This document shows, piece after piece, positions 1 to 10,208 of a stretch of DNA of 33,045 nucleotides (positions are counted from its first letter, which is position 1; every line of letters starts with the position of its first letter). The stretch is from an uncultured Bacilli bacterium (lineage in GTDB: Bacteria; Bacillota_I; Bacilli_A; RF39; UBA660). Made by a program: the position numbers and the translations under genes. The stretch lies in NCBI GenBank assembly GCA_947588935.1, contig CANQAU010000004.1:1-33045 (forward strand), given 5' to 3'. Under the pieces are notes generated by a model that worked only from the letters and a program-made list of their open reading frames with translations, did no database searches and was not told the origin of the DNA.

Positions 1-57
1 TGGTTCGGAATAGTGTAGTGCTGGCGGTCTATCTATTGTTTTCGGTTGCTTGCTTCT

Positions 58-1155
58 TTACCGTACATGAGCATTTTCTTTATGTTTGTTCATTAATTCT
101 TTATCTTCAAAGTAGTTTATTTTCATGGCATCTTTTACTTCTTTTAGTGTTTTATTTGCTGCTTGGGTCGCTTTTTCGGAACCTTGTTTTAATATTTCAT
201 AAACTTCATCGATTCTTGCTTCATAATAGGCTCTTCTTTCACGAATCGGAGCGAGTACATCTTCAATGACGTTCAATAAAAATTTTTTGACTTTCATGTC
301 CCCTAGGCCACCTTGAGAATAATGGTCTTTTAATTTTTCTAAATTTGGATATTCTGGTAAATACTTTTGGAAGTGTTCTTCGGTGGCAAAAGCTTCTAGA
401 TAGGTAAATACGGGATTATTTTTTACATTACCTGGATCTTCCACATGAATATGGTTGGGATCTGTGTACATGCTCATTATTTTTCTTTTTACTTCTTCTT
501 TGGAATCGGCTAGATAAATTCCATTTCCGAGTGATTTACTCATTTTGGCATTCCCATCGATTCCAGGAAGGCGTAATGCGGCTTTTACACTTGGTAATAC
601 GGCTTCTGGTTCCACTAAAACCTCACTATAAGTTCGGTTAAAGCTTCTGACAATTTCTCTTGTTTGTTCAATCATTGGCAGTTGATCTTCGCCTACGGGA
701 ACAATATTTGCTTTAAATGCTGTAATATCTGCTGCTTGACTAATTGGATACGTAAAAAAGCCCACAGGAATATTTGCTTCAAAATTTCGTAATTTTATTT
801 CGTTTTTGACCGTTGGATTTCGTTGAAGACGAGATACTGTTACAAGGTTCGAATAGAAAAAAGTAAGTTCAGTTAGAGCGGATACTTGGGATTGGATAAA
901 CATGGTTACTTTTTTTGGATCTAACCCAACTGATAAATAATCCAATGCAACTTCGATTATATTTTCTCTAATTTTTTCTGGATTATCCGCATTGTCTGTT
1001 AAGGCTTGGGCATCCGCAATCATAATATACATTTCATCATAATCTTGTTTATTTTGAATTTCTACCCGACTACGAAGTGATCCGACAAAATGTCCAAGAT
1101 GAAGACGGCCGGTTGGTCGATCTCCTGTTAAAATAATTTTCTTTTTCTCTGCCAT
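58..1155 (-). CDS. trpS: tryptophanyl-tRNA synthetase
   Basis: Class I aaRS motifs GRLHLGH and KMSKS, plus TrpRS-type [17 protein letters not shown] track starts at 1164; MAEKKK at 1155 is the likelier start. Confidence 0.95.
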   Translation of the reverse strand: MAEKKKIILTGDRPTGRLHLGHFVGSLRSRVEIQNKQDYDEMYIMIADAQALTDNADNPEKIRENIIEVALDYLSVGLDPKKVTMFIQSQVSALTELTFFYSNLVTVSRLQRNPTVKNEIKLRNFEANIPVGFFTYPISQAADITAFKANIVPVGEDQLPMIEQTREIVRSFNRTYSEVLVEPEAVLPSVKAALRLPGIDGNAKMSKSLGNGIYLADSKEEVKRKIMSMYTDPNHIHVEDPGNVKNNPVFTYLEAFATEEHFQKYLPEYPNLEKLKDHYSQGGLGDMKVKKFLLNVIEDVLAPIRERRAYYEARIDEVYEILKQGSEKATQAANKTLKEVKDAMKINYFEDKELMNKHKENAHVR

Positions 1156-1178
1156 TATTATCACGACTTTCTTTTATA

Positions 1179-1207
1179 AGTATATCAAATTATTTTCTCT
1201 ACGTAAA
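1179..1207 (-). promoter_or_regulatory. sigma-A-like promoter for trpS
   Basis: Minus strand TTTACG-N17-TATACT with an extended TGA just before the -10 box, about 25 nt upstream of the start. Confidence 0.55.
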
Positions 1208-1229
1208 ATCTTATGTTGGATAGAAATGG

Positions 1230-2378
1230 TTATTTTGAAGATGTTTTTCTTTTTCTTGCAATATTCAGTTCGTAATCAAAATTTCCTTTCATTGTTTCAG
1301 TTTCTTTGAGGATATTTTCAAATAGAGTTGTTTTCCAAAACCATTTATCTTCTTTATCGGTAGTGGAAATCATTTCTTTTCGAATGGCACAAAGTTCTTC
1401 TTTTTCTTCTTCTGCCAATTCAGAGGTCATGATTTTTTTCCATACGTGATAAATATTGAATGCATTTTGCATGATATTCTTTTCTTTCGAAGTGATTGGA
1501 CTTGGATATTGCATTTCAATTTGCTTTAATATTTGTTTTATTTCTTCGTTTGTAAATAACATTTCTCTAAGTAGAATCGTCAGTTCTATTTTCTCTTGAA
1601 TATTTAATGGTCGAACTGGACTTTTATCACGAAGATTATAATATTTTTTCACTTTGTTTTGCAATTCACGCCATTTTTGATTTGTGACGGCTATAGGCAA
1701 TCTTTGGACTTTTTTTATTGGAGTATGTTTTTTGATTGGTTCTTCTTTAATTTGTTTTTTCAATTCTTCTTGGATGAGTTTTAAGACCTTTTTGTCCGTA
1801 TCAAAAATAGTAATTGCTTGGATTATCTTTTCATATCCAATTGTTGTTGGATGTCCTTTTTTGTCATAATATTCTTCTTGTAGTGTCTTTTTTATTTCTT
1901 CTAATTGTTCTTTGGTTATGATATATTTTCTAGTATATTCGATAAAAGCATCTAAAGCGTGATGGTCTGTTATTACTGCATCAAGTGACAATTCTGATAA
2001 AATTAGTTCTTTTTTTACATCTTTTGGTTGTATTTCATGTTTTAGTAATTCTTCATAAGCAGTATATGGAACGACTTGTTTGACGTCTTGTTCGATGAAG
2101 CCGTTTAATATAATTTGGATTAAATCGATGGCTAGGCGCATTTTATCGTAGTTGGTTAGTGGAGATGATTCTAAAATAAATAAGTATTGGTGAAGTGCAT
2201 GATAAAGCATTTCTGGGGAAGTGGTATGGCATGTGGTGATTGCTTCTATAATGGCTTGATTGCCAATTTGAGCGGCATTGGCATGGGATTTATCTATTTC
2301 ATTTTGTTGCAAACTAATCCAAATGCTTTTTTTGGCTTTTTGGGTGTATTCTAGGGCTACTTTTTTATAATTTTGCAT
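1230..2378 (-). CDS. protein of unknown function, predominantly alpha-helical and charged (382 aa)
   Basis: Long ORF with SD-like AAGGAG before MQNYKKVALEYTQ. No family recognised. Overlaps or abuts the 3' end of the upstream ORF. Confidence 0.8.
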   Translation of the reverse strand: MQNYKKVALEYTQKAKKSIWISLQQNEIDKSHANAAQIGNQAIIEAITTCHTTSPEMLYHALHQYLFILESSPLTNYDKMRLAIDLIQIILNGFIEQDVKQVVPYTAYEELLKHEIQPKDVKKELILSELSLDAVITDHHALDAFIEYTRKYIITKEQLEEIKKTLQEEYYDKKGHPTTIGYEKIIQAITIFDTDKKVLKLIQEELKKQIKEEPIKKHTPIKKVQRLPIAVTNQKWRELQNKVKKYYNLRDKSPVRPLNIQEKIELTILLREMLFTNEEIKQILKQIEMQYPSPITSKEKNIMQNAFNIYHVWKKIMTSELAEEEKEELCAIRKEMISTTDKEDKWFWKTTLFENILKETETMKGNFDYELNIARKRKTSSK

Positions 2379-2389
2379 ATTTTCTCCTT

Positions 2390-3091
2390 CTATTTCCACT
2401 CAATTGGTGGATTGGGAATAATTAATCTCTTTTGGGTTTCTTCGATTGGCTTTGTATCAACAATATCAAACGTACCTCGAATTGTCGTAATTTGAATAGT
2501 TGATGCGATGGTATCTTTTATAATTCCCGCATTTGGTATAAACATATGATAATGATCTAGTGCATCATATCCATGAAGGGTATTTCGTTGATTTAAATAT
2601 GGTTTGATACTTTCTAAAATGGTTTTTGCTTGATAAAAATAATAAAATTTTCCTTCACTCAGTTTTCCTTCTTCAGAGATTCGATGATTACTTAGAAAAT
2701 GACATACTTCGTCTGGATTGTATTTGACAATTTGTCTTTCATAATAATCTTCTTGCAATGGATCGATGAATATTCCTTCTTTTTTCTGTAAGTATAATTT
2801 CATTCTCTGCGCTTGTTTTTTTATTGTTTGATTTTTTTCTTCATTTATTACAATATCTAAATAAATTTCTGCTAAGTAATAATTTTCTTCTTGAAAAAAG
2901 AAGTAAGCTAGTTCAAAAGCGGCTGGAAGACGACAATCTGTTTCTAATAGTTCTAGTAAAATGGATATTACGCAATTGGTATTTCCTTTCATTATTTGTT
3001 CTTTGGCAAAACACATACTTTCTTTGCCACTAATCTTTTCTATTTTGGGAGAATTTGCCGTTTGTTTTGTGCTGATTCTATTCTTTTTCAT
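2390..3091 (-). CDS. protein of unknown function with TPR-like helical N-terminal part (233 aa)
   Basis: ORF with GAAGGCG SD-like sequence before MKKNRISTK. Repeated helical pattern (AFELAYFFFQEENYYLAEIYLDIVI) resembles TPR helices. C-terminal part unassigned. Confidence 0.75.
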   Translation of the reverse strand: MKKNRISTKQTANSPKIEKISGKESMCFAKEQIMKGNTNCVISILLELLETDCRLPAAFELAYFFFQEENYYLAEIYLDIVINEEKNQTIKKQAQRMKLYLQKKEGIFIDPLQEDYYERQIVKYNPDEVCHFLSNHRISEEGKLSEGKFYYFYQAKTILESIKPYLNQRNTLHGYDALDHYHMFIPNAGIIKDTIASTIQITTIRGTFDIVDTKPIEETQKRLIIPNPPIEWK

Positions 3092-3146
3092 GCTTCGCCT
3101 TCTTTCAAGGTTTCTATTATACATAAAAAAGGGTGTTTTGAACACT

Positions 3147-3176
3147 AAAAAAGATATTTCTTTGGAAATATCTTAT
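3147..3176 (-). terminator. intrinsic terminator after rplQ (end of alpha operon)
   Basis: Minus strand AAGATATTTC-CAAA-GAAATATCTT-TTTT, a 10 bp stem. It overlaps the rplQ stop codon by 2 nt. A second smaller hairpin (GTGTT-CAA-AACAC then a T run) follows. Confidence 0.8.
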
Positions 3177-3511
3177 ACTAACTCTAGTTTTACTTCTAAT
3201 GCATCGTCGCCGTTACGTTCTTTAATCTTAATGATTCTTGTATATCCACCATTCCGATTTTCATAATTTTTGGCTAGTTCATTAAATATTTTGTCTACTA
3301 CTTCTTTATCATTATTTACAAATGCTAAAGCATTTCTTCTAGCAACTAAAGTTCCTTTTTTTCCATATGTAATTAGCTTATCAACAAATTTTCGAACTTC
3401 TTTTGCTCTTGCTTCCGTAGTTACGACAGAACCATTTAAAATGACCGTTTTCGTAAGTCCAGATAAGATGCTTTTTCTAACTCTTGTTTCTCTATTTAAT
3501 TTTCTGTACAT
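3173..3511 (-). CDS. rplQ: 50S ribosomal protein L17
   Basis: MYRKLNRETRVRKSILSGLTKTVILNGSVVTTEARAKEVRK; position at end of the alpha operon. Confidence 0.96.
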   Translation of the reverse strand: MYRKLNRETRVRKSILSGLTKTVILNGSVVTTEARAKEVRKFVDKLITYGKKGTLVARRNALAFVNNDKEVVDKIFNELAKNYENRNGGYTRIIKIKERNGDDALEVKLELV

Positions 3512-3522
3512 AAATACTCTCC

Positions 3523-4449
3523 TTAATCGCGGAACTTAAGTCCCATTTCTGCAACTTTATCTAGAACTTCTTTTAAAGATTTCTTACCTAAGTTGCGAAT
3601 TTTTGTAACTTCCACTTCTCTTTTTGAGATTAAATCTTGAACCGTATGAATTCCAGCTCTCTTTAAGCAATTGTATGCTCTTACTGAAAATTCGATTTCT
3701 TCAATAGGGGTTTCTAACGTTTTCGTAATGGTATCCACTTTCTTTTCAGCCATTAGACCAGATACATCACTGATTGCATTTAAATGTTCAATTAATATTT
3801 TGGCAGATAATGCCATGGCTTCTTCTGGAGTAATGGAACCATTGGTATAGACTTGCATAATTAATTTGTCATAATTTTCGTTATGTCCAACACGAGCATT
3901 TTCTACTTCATATGCTACTCTTTCAATTGGAGAATATAGAGAGTCAATGGCAATTACACCGACTTTCTTTTCGCCCATTAATCTTTGATTTTCTTTGGCA
4001 TCAACATATCCTTTTCCGTTATTAACGGTCATTTCCATGTCGATTTTTCCACCTTCAACAAGTGTACAAATTACCAAATCTGGATTCATAATTTCAATAT
4101 CTGGATCATGTTCAATATCTCCGGCTTTTACTTCTCCAGGAGTAGATGCAGATAAACGAATGATTTTATCATCTTCTGAATGATTTTTAATGACTACATT
4201 TTTTAAATTTAAAATTATCATGGTTACGTCTTCATAAACGCCATCAATTTTTTGAAATTCATGTAAAACGCCATCAATTTTGACACTTGTAATTGCAGAT
4301 CCTGGTAAACTTGATAACATTACTCGGCGAAGAGCGTTACCAATGGTTGTACCAAATCCTCTTTCTAGTGGTTCTAATTCAAATTTTCCGTAGTGATTGC
4401 TTTCTTGATATTCTGTGATTTTGTATTCTGGTTTTTCAAATTTAATCAT
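3523..4449 (-). CDS. rpoA: DNA-directed RNA polymerase alpha subunit
   Basis: FELEPLERGFGTTIGNALRRVMLSSLPG and C-terminal YNCLKRAGIHTVQDL...NLGKKSLKEV. Confidence 0.98.
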   Translation of the reverse strand: MIKFEKPEYKITEYQESNHYGKFELEPLERGFGTTIGNALRRVMLSSLPGSAITSVKIDGVLHEFQKIDGVYEDVTMIILNLKNVVIKNHSEDDKIIRLSASTPGEVKAGDIEHDPDIEIMNPDLVICTLVEGGKIDMEMTVNNGKGYVDAKENQRLMGEKKVGVIAIDSLYSPIERVAYEVENARVGHNENYDKLIMQVYTNGSITPEEAMALSAKILIEHLNAISDVSGLMAEKKVDTITKTLETPIEEIEFSVRAYNCLKRAGIHTVQDLISKREVEVTKIRNLGKKSLKEVLDKVAEMGLKFRD

Positions 4450-4467
4450 CTTAAATCCCCTTCCTCA

Positions 4468-4851
4468 TTAATTTCTTGGTCTTTTTGGTGGACGACATCC
4501 ATTATGTGGGATTGGTGTTTCATCAATAATACTTGTTACTTCTAATCCAGCTGCTTGTAAAGAACGGATTGCGTTTTCACGACCACTTCCTAAGCCTTTT
4601 ACATAAACTTCTACTTTTTTGACACCTGAATCAAGTGCTGCTTTTGCTGCTGCTTCGGCACTCATTCCAGCTGCAAACGGAGTTTTCTTTTTTGATCCTT
4701 TGTATCCAATTGTTCCAGCAGATGCCCAACTAATTACATTTCCATCTTTATCAGAAATCGTTACAATGGTATTATTATATGTTGATTTAATATGAGCCAT
4801 TGCTTCTGGAATATTTTTCTTAACTTTTCTTTTTCTTCTATTATATGCCAT
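4468..4851 (-). CDS. rpsK: 30S ribosomal protein S11
   Basis: [45 protein letters not shown]-terminal [10 protein letters not shown]. Confidence 0.97.
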   Translation of the reverse strand: MAYNRRKRKVKKNIPEAMAHIKSTYNNTIVTISDKDGNVISWASAGTIGYKGSKKKTPFAAGMSAEAAAKAALDSGVKKVEVYVKGLGSGRENAIRSLQAAGLEVTSIIDETPIPHNGCRPPKRPRN

Positions 4852-4862
4852 AATTTAACCTC

Positions 4863-5237
4863 CTATTTTCCTACTTTTTTCTTATTTGCAACAATTTTTC
4901 CTCTACCTTTACGTGTATGAGCGTTGCGATTTGTTCTTTGTCCTCTAACTGGAAGTCCTTTTTTATGTCTTATTCCTTGATAGCAATTGATTTCCATTTT
5001 ATTTTTGATGTTCATCTGACTTTCACGTCGTAAATCACCTTCGACAACGTATTTGTCAACTTCTTTTCTCAATGCTTGGATTTCATCGTCTGTTAAATCT
5101 TTAATCTTTTTTTGACGATTTACTTTTGCATCATCACAGATGGTGTTCGCTAAATTGCGTCCGATTCCATAGATTGCTGTTAAACCAATATTGGTATGCT
5201 TTTCTCCTGGTAATTCTATATTTTTAATTCTTGCCAT
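4863..5237 (-). CDS. rpsM: 30S ribosomal protein S13
   Basis: [30 protein letters not shown]...[18 protein letters not shown]. Confidence 0.97.
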   Translation of the reverse strand: MARIKNIELPGEKHTNIGLTAIYGIGRNLANTICDDAKVNRQKKIKDLTDDEIQALRKEVDKYVVEGDLRRESQMNIKNKMEINCYQGIRHKKGLPVRGQRTNRNAHTRKGRGKIVANKKKVGK

Positions 5238-5246
5238 ATTTTCCTC

Positions 5247-5363
5247 CTATTTTCCTTGGGTTTGTTTGTGCTTTGGATTTTCACAAATTACCATAACTTT
5301 TCCATTTCTTCTAATTGTTTTGCATTTTTTGCAGATTTTTTTAACTGATGGTCTTCTTTTCAT
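5247..5363 (-). CDS. rpmJ: 50S ribosomal protein L36 (zinc-binding, CCCH form)
   Basis: Hand-translated 38 aa [38 protein letters not shown]. Too short for the ORF track but at the expected infA-rpmJ-rpsM position. Confidence 0.95.
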   Translation of the reverse strand: MKRRPSVKKICKKCKTIRRNGKVMVICENPKHKQTQGK

Positions 5364-5376
5364 AACATTCCCTCCA

Positions 5377-5652
5377 TTATTTTTTATTCCATGTTATACG
5401 CCCACGTGTTAAGTCATAAGGCGAAAGTTCAATTGTCACTGTATCACCTGGTAAAATACGAATGATATTTACACGCATTTTACCAGAAACGTAGGCTTCT
5501 ACAGTGTGACCATTTGGTAGTTCCACAATGTAATCTCCACCTTTGATTACGTTGATTACTTTTCCTTCTACTTCAATTTTGTCTTCTTTATGATTTGAAA
5601 CTTTTTCTCGATTTGATTGAGATATATTTCTTTTAAAATTTTTTTTCGCCAT
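5377..5652 (-). CDS. infA: translation initiation factor IF-1 with N-terminal extension
   Basis: [63 protein letters not shown] preceded by about 20 extra residues. SD GGAGAA before the ATG. Confidence 0.95.
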   Translation of the reverse strand: MAKKNFKRNISQSNREKVSNHKEDKIEVEGKVINVIKGGDYIVELPNGHTVEAYVSGKMRVNIIRILPGDTVTIELSPYDLTRGRITWNKK

Positions 5653-5655
5653 AAA

Positions 5656-6402
5656 TTATTCTCCTGTCAATATTTTGTAACCATCTTTGGTTACTGCTAC
5701 TGTATGTTCAAAGTGTGCTGATGGACTTTCATCCTCGGTCACAATTGTCCAATTATCATCTAGCATACATACTTCTTTTTTGCCTAAATTTAACATTGGT
5801 TCGATTGCTAATACCATTCCTTCTTTTAAGATGATTCCCGTATTTGGTGATCCAAAATTCGGAATGTCTGGTTCTTCATGCATTTTTGTTCCTATTCCAT
5901 GTCCTACCAACTCTTCGACAACCGATAATCCATGATTGTGCGCATAGGTTTCAATTGCGTTTGAAATATCGCCAATGCGAGCACCTGGCTTTACTTTTTT
6001 AATTCCTTCCATTAGTGCTTTTTTTGTATCTTCTACTAGATTTTCTACTTCTTTGGAAACGCTTCCAATGATATAGGTTCTTGCGGCATCTGATTCATAT
6101 CCATTTAATCTTACTGTAAAATCGATTGATACGATATCTCCATCTTTAATCTTTCGATTTTTCGGAATACCATGAACCACTTCATCATTGATTGAGATGC
6201 ATATACTAGCTGGAAACCCTTCAAATCCTAGACAGGATGGAATTCCTCCATTTTTTATAATAAAATCATGAGCAATTTGATCAATTTTTTTGGTTGTAAT
6301 TCCTGGTTTTAAATATTTTTTGATTTCTTCATGTGTCAAATAATTTAAATGACCAGCTTTTTTCATTAAGTCGAGTTCTCTTTCACTTTTTATACTAATC
6401 AA
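5656..6402 (-). CDS. map: methionine aminopeptidase type I
   Basis: GIPSCLGFEGFPASICISINDEVVHGIP...DGDIVSIDFTV...VGHGIGTKMHEEP. A TTG start at 6400-6402 (LISIKSERELDLM) fits the family start better than the track start at 6417. Confidence 0.95.
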   Translation of the reverse strand: MISIKSERELDLMKKAGHLNYLTHEEIKKYLKPGITTKKIDQIAHDFIIKNGGIPSCLGFEGFPASICISINDEVVHGIPKNRKIKDGDIVSIDFTVRLNGYESDAARTYIIGSVSKEVENLVEDTKKALMEGIKKVKPGARIGDISNAIETYAHNHGLSVVEELVGHGIGTKMHEEPDIPNFGSPNTGIILKEGMVLAIEPMLNLGKKEVCMLDDNWTIVTEDESPSAHFEHTVAVTKDGYKILTGE

Positions 6403-7060
6403 CTTTAGCACCCACAATTCTATCTAACTTGTTTAAGATATTTGTTTGATCTTCTTGTGAATTATCTAGTACGTATAATTTTCCTTGGTTTTGATAATAT
6501 TCAATAATTTGTTCATTATTTTTCTTAAATGTTTCATAACGAACTTTAAATGTTTCTTCGTTGTCGTCACTGCGCATTTCTAGTTCATGACCACATTTAT
6601 CACAAAGGTTTTCTTGTTGTGGTTTAAATTTTTCAAAATAAATATTGTATGCACTTTTACAATTGGAACATATTCTTCTTCCTGTTACCCGCTTTTTTAA
6701 GATGTTTTCTTCCACATCGACATCTATCACAATATAATCTGAAAAATCTAAATCTCGTAGTATTATATCAAGTTTCATCGCTTGTTGCAAGGTTCTTGGG
6801 ATTCCATCTAAAATGAAATTTTTGTTTTGTTTTATTTTGCTTAATTTTTCTTCTAATAAATGAAATACCATGTTATCATCTACAAGGTGTCCTGCTTGGA
6901 TTGTCTTTGCAAGAGATTGTCCTTCTTCATCATTTTGTTTGATTTTATCACGAATTAAATCTCCTGTGGAAATATGTTCATATTGGTATTTCTCTTTTAG
7001 AAAATCACTTAGCGTCCCCTTGCCAGCAGCAGGGGGAGCAATGAAGATGACGTTCTTCAT
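6395..7060 (-). CDS. adk: adenylate kinase (zinc-binding lid)
   Basis: MKNVIFIAPPAAGKGTLSDFL P-loop; lid CSNCKSAYNIYF...NLCDKCG; DGIPRTLQQA. Confidence 0.95.
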   Translation of the reverse strand: MKNVIFIAPPAAGKGTLSDFLKEKYQYEHISTGDLIRDKIKQNDEEGQSLAKTIQAGHLVDDNMVFHLLEEKLSKIKQNKNFILDGIPRTLQQAMKLDIILRDLDFSDYIVIDVDVEENILKKRVTGRRICSNCKSAYNIYFEKFKPQQENLCDKCGHELEMRSDDNEETFKVRYETFKKNNEQIIEYYQNQGKLYVLDNSQEDQTNILNKLDRIVGAKVD

Positions 7061-8331
7061 TATTTTCTCACCCTTCTATTATGATAACTTCTACTAACAA
7101 GTCCACTTTCAATTTGTTTATAAGTTTCAATTGCAACTCCTACGACAATTAAAATACCGGTTCCACCAATGGATACTGAACTTGGCAAATTGGTTAATGT
7201 TGAGATCAAAACTGGCATTCCTGCTAATATGCAAAGGAATAATGATCCTACACAAGTCAATCTGCTAAGTGTTTTACTAATATAATTTGTTGTTTCTACT
7301 CCTGGACGATATCCTGGAATATAAGCTCCTCTTTGGTTTAAATCTTTACTCATTTCTTCTGGATTCATCACCATAAATGTATAAAAATATCCAAAAAAGA
7401 AAATTAATAAAACATATAAAATGAATCCGGTTGGGGTTGTATATAAAATGTATTTATTGATGAAATTGATTACACTTTCACTACCAATCAACGAAGCAAT
7501 TACAGATGGAATTGTTAAAAACATGGAAGCAAAGATTACCGGAATCACTCCAGCTGAATTAATTTTGATTGGTAAATAACTTTTATTTGCACCGTATGCT
7601 GTAGCGGTACGATTTGAATATTGGATTGGGATTCTTCTTTCGGCTAGTGTAACCCAAATGATTCCCACAATGACCAGAATGTATACCAAGATAAATAAGA
7701 TAAATAAGCAAATTCCTAATGGAAGAGCAAAACTTCCATCTATAAATGCGGTATATGCTCCGACAAATATACTTGGTAAACTAAGAAGAATTCCGGCCAT
7801 AATTAATAAACTTTGACCATTTCCGATTCCTTTATTTGTAATCTGATCTCCAAGCCATAATAGGAATGCTGTACCAGCAGTCATTACTAAAGAGATTTTT
7901 AATAATGTTGCGGCATCAGAGATATGTAAATAGAATACGGTGATGGCATAAGCTTGTATAAAAGCAAGAAGAATTCCTAAATATCTTGTAATTCGATTGA
8001 TCTTTTGTCTTCCGGTGTAACCTTGTTCTTTTAATTCTTTAAAGTATGGAAGTATATCCATTTGTAATAACTGAGTAATGATTGATGCCGTGATATAAGG
8101 GCTAACTCCAAGAGCGAATATGGAAAAACTACGAAGTCCTCCTCCACTCATGAGGTTGAAAATTTCTAAGAAACCTAATTCGTTATACATGGTAGATACC
8201 CAAGGTAATGCCCAAGAAATGGTAATACTTGTTCCTAAGCAAAATAATCCTAGTGCAAATAATGTATAAAAGATGCGATTTCTTAAATCTTTATTTTCTT
8301 TGGAAAACAATTTTCGGATCCCTTTTATCAT
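7060..8331 (-). CDS. secY: preprotein translocase subunit SecY
   Basis: Multi-TM protein with ALGVSPYITASIITQLLQMDILPYFKELKEQG and GYRPGVETTNYISKTLSRLT; between rplO and adk. Confidence 0.97.
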   Translation of the reverse strand: MIKGIRKLFSKENKDLRNRIFYTLFALGLFCLGTSITISWALPWVSTMYNELGFLEIFNLMSGGGLRSFSIFALGVSPYITASIITQLLQMDILPYFKELKEQGYTGRQKINRITRYLGILLAFIQAYAITVFYLHISDAATLLKISLVMTAGTAFLLWLGDQITNKGIGNGQSLLIMAGILLSLPSIFVGAYTAFIDGSFALPLGICLFILFILVYILVIVGIIWVTLAERRIPIQYSNRTATAYGANKSYLPIKINSAGVIPVIFASMFLTIPSVIASLIGSESVINFINKYILYTTPTGFILYVLLIFFFGYFYTFMVMNPEEMSKDLNQRGAYIPGYRPGVETTNYISKTLSRLTCVGSLFLCILAGMPVLISTLTNLPSSVSIGGTGILIVVGVAIETYKQIESGLVSRSYHNRRVRK

Positions 8332-8332
8332 A

Positions 8333-8776
8333 CTAGATCACCTCAGTTTTACCACCAGCAGCTTCAATCTTAGTGACAGCAGCACTTGAGAATCTTTGTG
8401 CTTTTACCGTTAGTTTGTGTTGTAATTCTCCACTAGCCAATACTTTAATTCCACTAAGTTGTTTCTTTATTATTCCTTTTTCTTTTAATACTTCTGGAGT
8501 TACGATGTCTCCATCTTTAAAGTATTTATTTAAATCACTTAAATTAATTGTTGCATATTTTGTTTCAAAGCGAGCATTATTGAATCCTCTTTTTGGAATT
8601 CTACGATATAAAGGGGATTGACCACCTTGGAACCAAGGACTAATGCTTGCTCCACTTCTTGATTTTTGTCCATTTTCTCCACGAGTAGAAGTTTTACCCA
8701 TTCCAGATCCTGGACCACGGCCAACAATTTTCTTTCTTTTAAGTTCTTTTGATTTTGGTAAACTTTCTAATTTCAT
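8333..8776 (-). CDS. rplO: 50S ribosomal protein L15
   Basis: KKIVGRGPGSGMGKTSTRGENGQKSRSG...GFEGGQSPLYRRIPKRGF-like motif (PWFQGGQSPLYRRIPKRGFNN). Confidence 0.96.
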   Translation of the reverse strand: MKLESLPKSKELKRKKIVGRGPGSGMGKTSTRGENGQKSRSGASISPWFQGGQSPLYRRIPKRGFNNARFETKYATINLSDLNKYFKDGDIVTPEVLKEKGIIKKQLSGIKVLASGELQHKLTVKAQRFSSAAVTKIEAAGGKTEVI

Positions 8777-8777
8777 G

Positions 8778-9281
8778 TTATAACTCCTCTACTTTCTTAC
8801 CACGTAAAGCGGCGATTTTCGCAGGAGTTCGTACTGATTTTAAAGCTTCTAATGTTGCTTTGGCAACGTTTACTTGTGTATTTGAACCGAGAGATTTTGA
8901 TACGATGTCTTTTACTCCAGCTAGTTCAAGAACCGCACGTGCAGCTCCACCAGCAATTACTCCCGTACCTTCTTTCGCAGGTTTTACAAGTACAACTGCA
9001 CGACCTACTTTTCCAGTTGCTTCATGAGGAATGGTACGGTTATCTTCAAGGGCAACACGCACAACATTTTTATTGGCTGCTTGTGTAGCTTTGGCAATTG
9101 CTTCTTGAACTTCATTGGCTTTTCCATTACCAAGTCCAATTAATCCACGACGATTTCCTACGACAACGGTTGCTGAGAAACGAAAATGTCTTCCACCTTT
9201 TGTTACTTTGGTAACACGGCCAACAGAAATTACTTTTTCTTCTAATAATTTCTTTTTTGCATCTGTAAATTGTTTTGGCAT
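8778..9281 (-). CDS. rpsE: 30S ribosomal protein S5
   Basis: EEKVISVGRVTKVTKGGRHFRFSATVVVGNRRGLIGLGNGKANEV. Confidence 0.97.
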   Translation of the reverse strand: MPKQFTDAKKKLLEEKVISVGRVTKVTKGGRHFRFSATVVVGNRRGLIGLGNGKANEVQEAIAKATQAANKNVVRVALEDNRTIPHEATGKVGRAVVLVKPAKEGTGVIAGGAARAVLELAGVKDIVSKSLGSNTQVNVAKATLEALKSVRTPAKIAALRGKKVEEL

Positions 9282-9292
9282 AACTTTCCTCC

Positions 9293-9649
9293 TTAAAACT
9301 CTAGTCCGTTTTCACGTGCAGCATCTGCTAATGCTTCTACACGTCCATGATAAAGGTATCCGCCTCTATCGAAAACGACTTTTGTAATTTTTAGTTTCTT
9401 ACATTTTTCGGCAATATCTTTACCGACTAATTTGGCACCTTCACTATTGCCACCATTTTTTAGTTTTAGGGCAACACTTGAAGAACTTACTAAAGTTTTG
9501 CCTGCAACATCGTCAATTACTTGTGCATAGATTTCTTTATTTGAACGAAATACATTTAATCTTGGCATCGTACTTGTACCAGAAACGGTTTTTCTAATAC
9601 GAGCATGACGTCTTTTTCTTAAATCGTTACTTGATTCTTTCTTTATCAT
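9293..9649 (-). CDS. rplR: 50S ribosomal protein L18
   Basis: [47 protein letters not shown]...[22 protein letters not shown]. Confidence 0.97.
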   Translation of the reverse strand: MIKKESSNDLRKRRHARIRKTVSGTSTMPRLNVFRSNKEIYAQVIDDVAGKTLVSSSSVALKLKNGGNSEGAKLVGKDIAEKCKKLKITKVVFDRGGYLYHGRVEALADAARENGLEF

Positions 9650-9659
9650 AATTACCCTC

Positions 9660-10199
9660 CTACTTTGCAGCTTTCTTTCCTTCTTTACGTCTAATGTATT
9701 CGCCTTTATAACGAATTCCTTTTCCTTTATATGGTTCTGGACTTCTTATCTCACGAATTTTAGCCGCAAATTCAGATACTTTTTGTTTATCAATTCCGCT
9801 TAATGTGATTTCATTTGCATTGATTAGGGTAACAGAAATACCACTTGGGCAAACGATTTCAACTGGATGTGAAAAACCGGCGCTGATACTTATTTTATTT
9901 CCTTGAACGTTGAAACGATAACCTACTCCAACAATTTCAAGGCCTTTTGTATAACCTTCACTTACTCCAACTAACATATTTTTAATTAGAGCATTGGTAG
10001 TTCCTACAAGTACGTTCGCTCTTGGGCTTTCACTTACTTCACTGGTAATAATTTCATTTTCTTTTACTTTTACTTTTACAAGTGGATCAATGTTTAAACT
10101 AAGATCGCCTTTTGTACTTTTTACGATGACCGTATTCTCATTTACTTCTACCGTAACTCCGGCAGGAATTGTCAATTTTCTTTTTCCAATTCTACTCAT
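9660..10199 (-). CDS. rplF: 50S ribosomal protein L6
   Basis: [19 protein letters not shown]...[18 protein letters not shown]...[16 protein letters not shown]. Confidence 0.97.
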   Translation of the reverse strand: MSRIGKRKLTIPAGVTVEVNENTVIVKSTKGDLSLNIDPLVKVKVKENEIITSEVSESPRANVLVGTTNALIKNMLVGVSEGYTKGLEIVGVGYRFNVQGNKISISAGFSHPVEIVCPSGISVTLINANEITLSGIDKQKVSEFAAKIREIRSPEPYKGKGIRYKGEYIRRKEGKKAAK

Positions 10200-10208
10200 A
10201 TGTTTTCC

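Noticed and set aside
1156-1229. Possible T-box upstream of trpS
   Set aside because: The promoter-to-start distance is only about 25 nt; too short for a T-box and no terminator or T-box motif seen.
2961-3266. Plus-strand ORFs antisense to genes (e.g. 18-269, 2961-3266, 3270-3539, 8749-9027, 11829-12098, 12283-12567, 13736-13993, 26483-26764)
   Set aside because: Leu/Phe/Ser-rich antisense translations typical of AT-rich coding DNA; no family resemblance.
8539-8727. 62 aa minus-strand ORF inside rplO, and similar frame-shifted ORFs at 15632-15835, 24723-25025 and 31132-31356
   Set aside because: Alternative frames of well-supported genes; low-complexity translation and no independent SD or family match.
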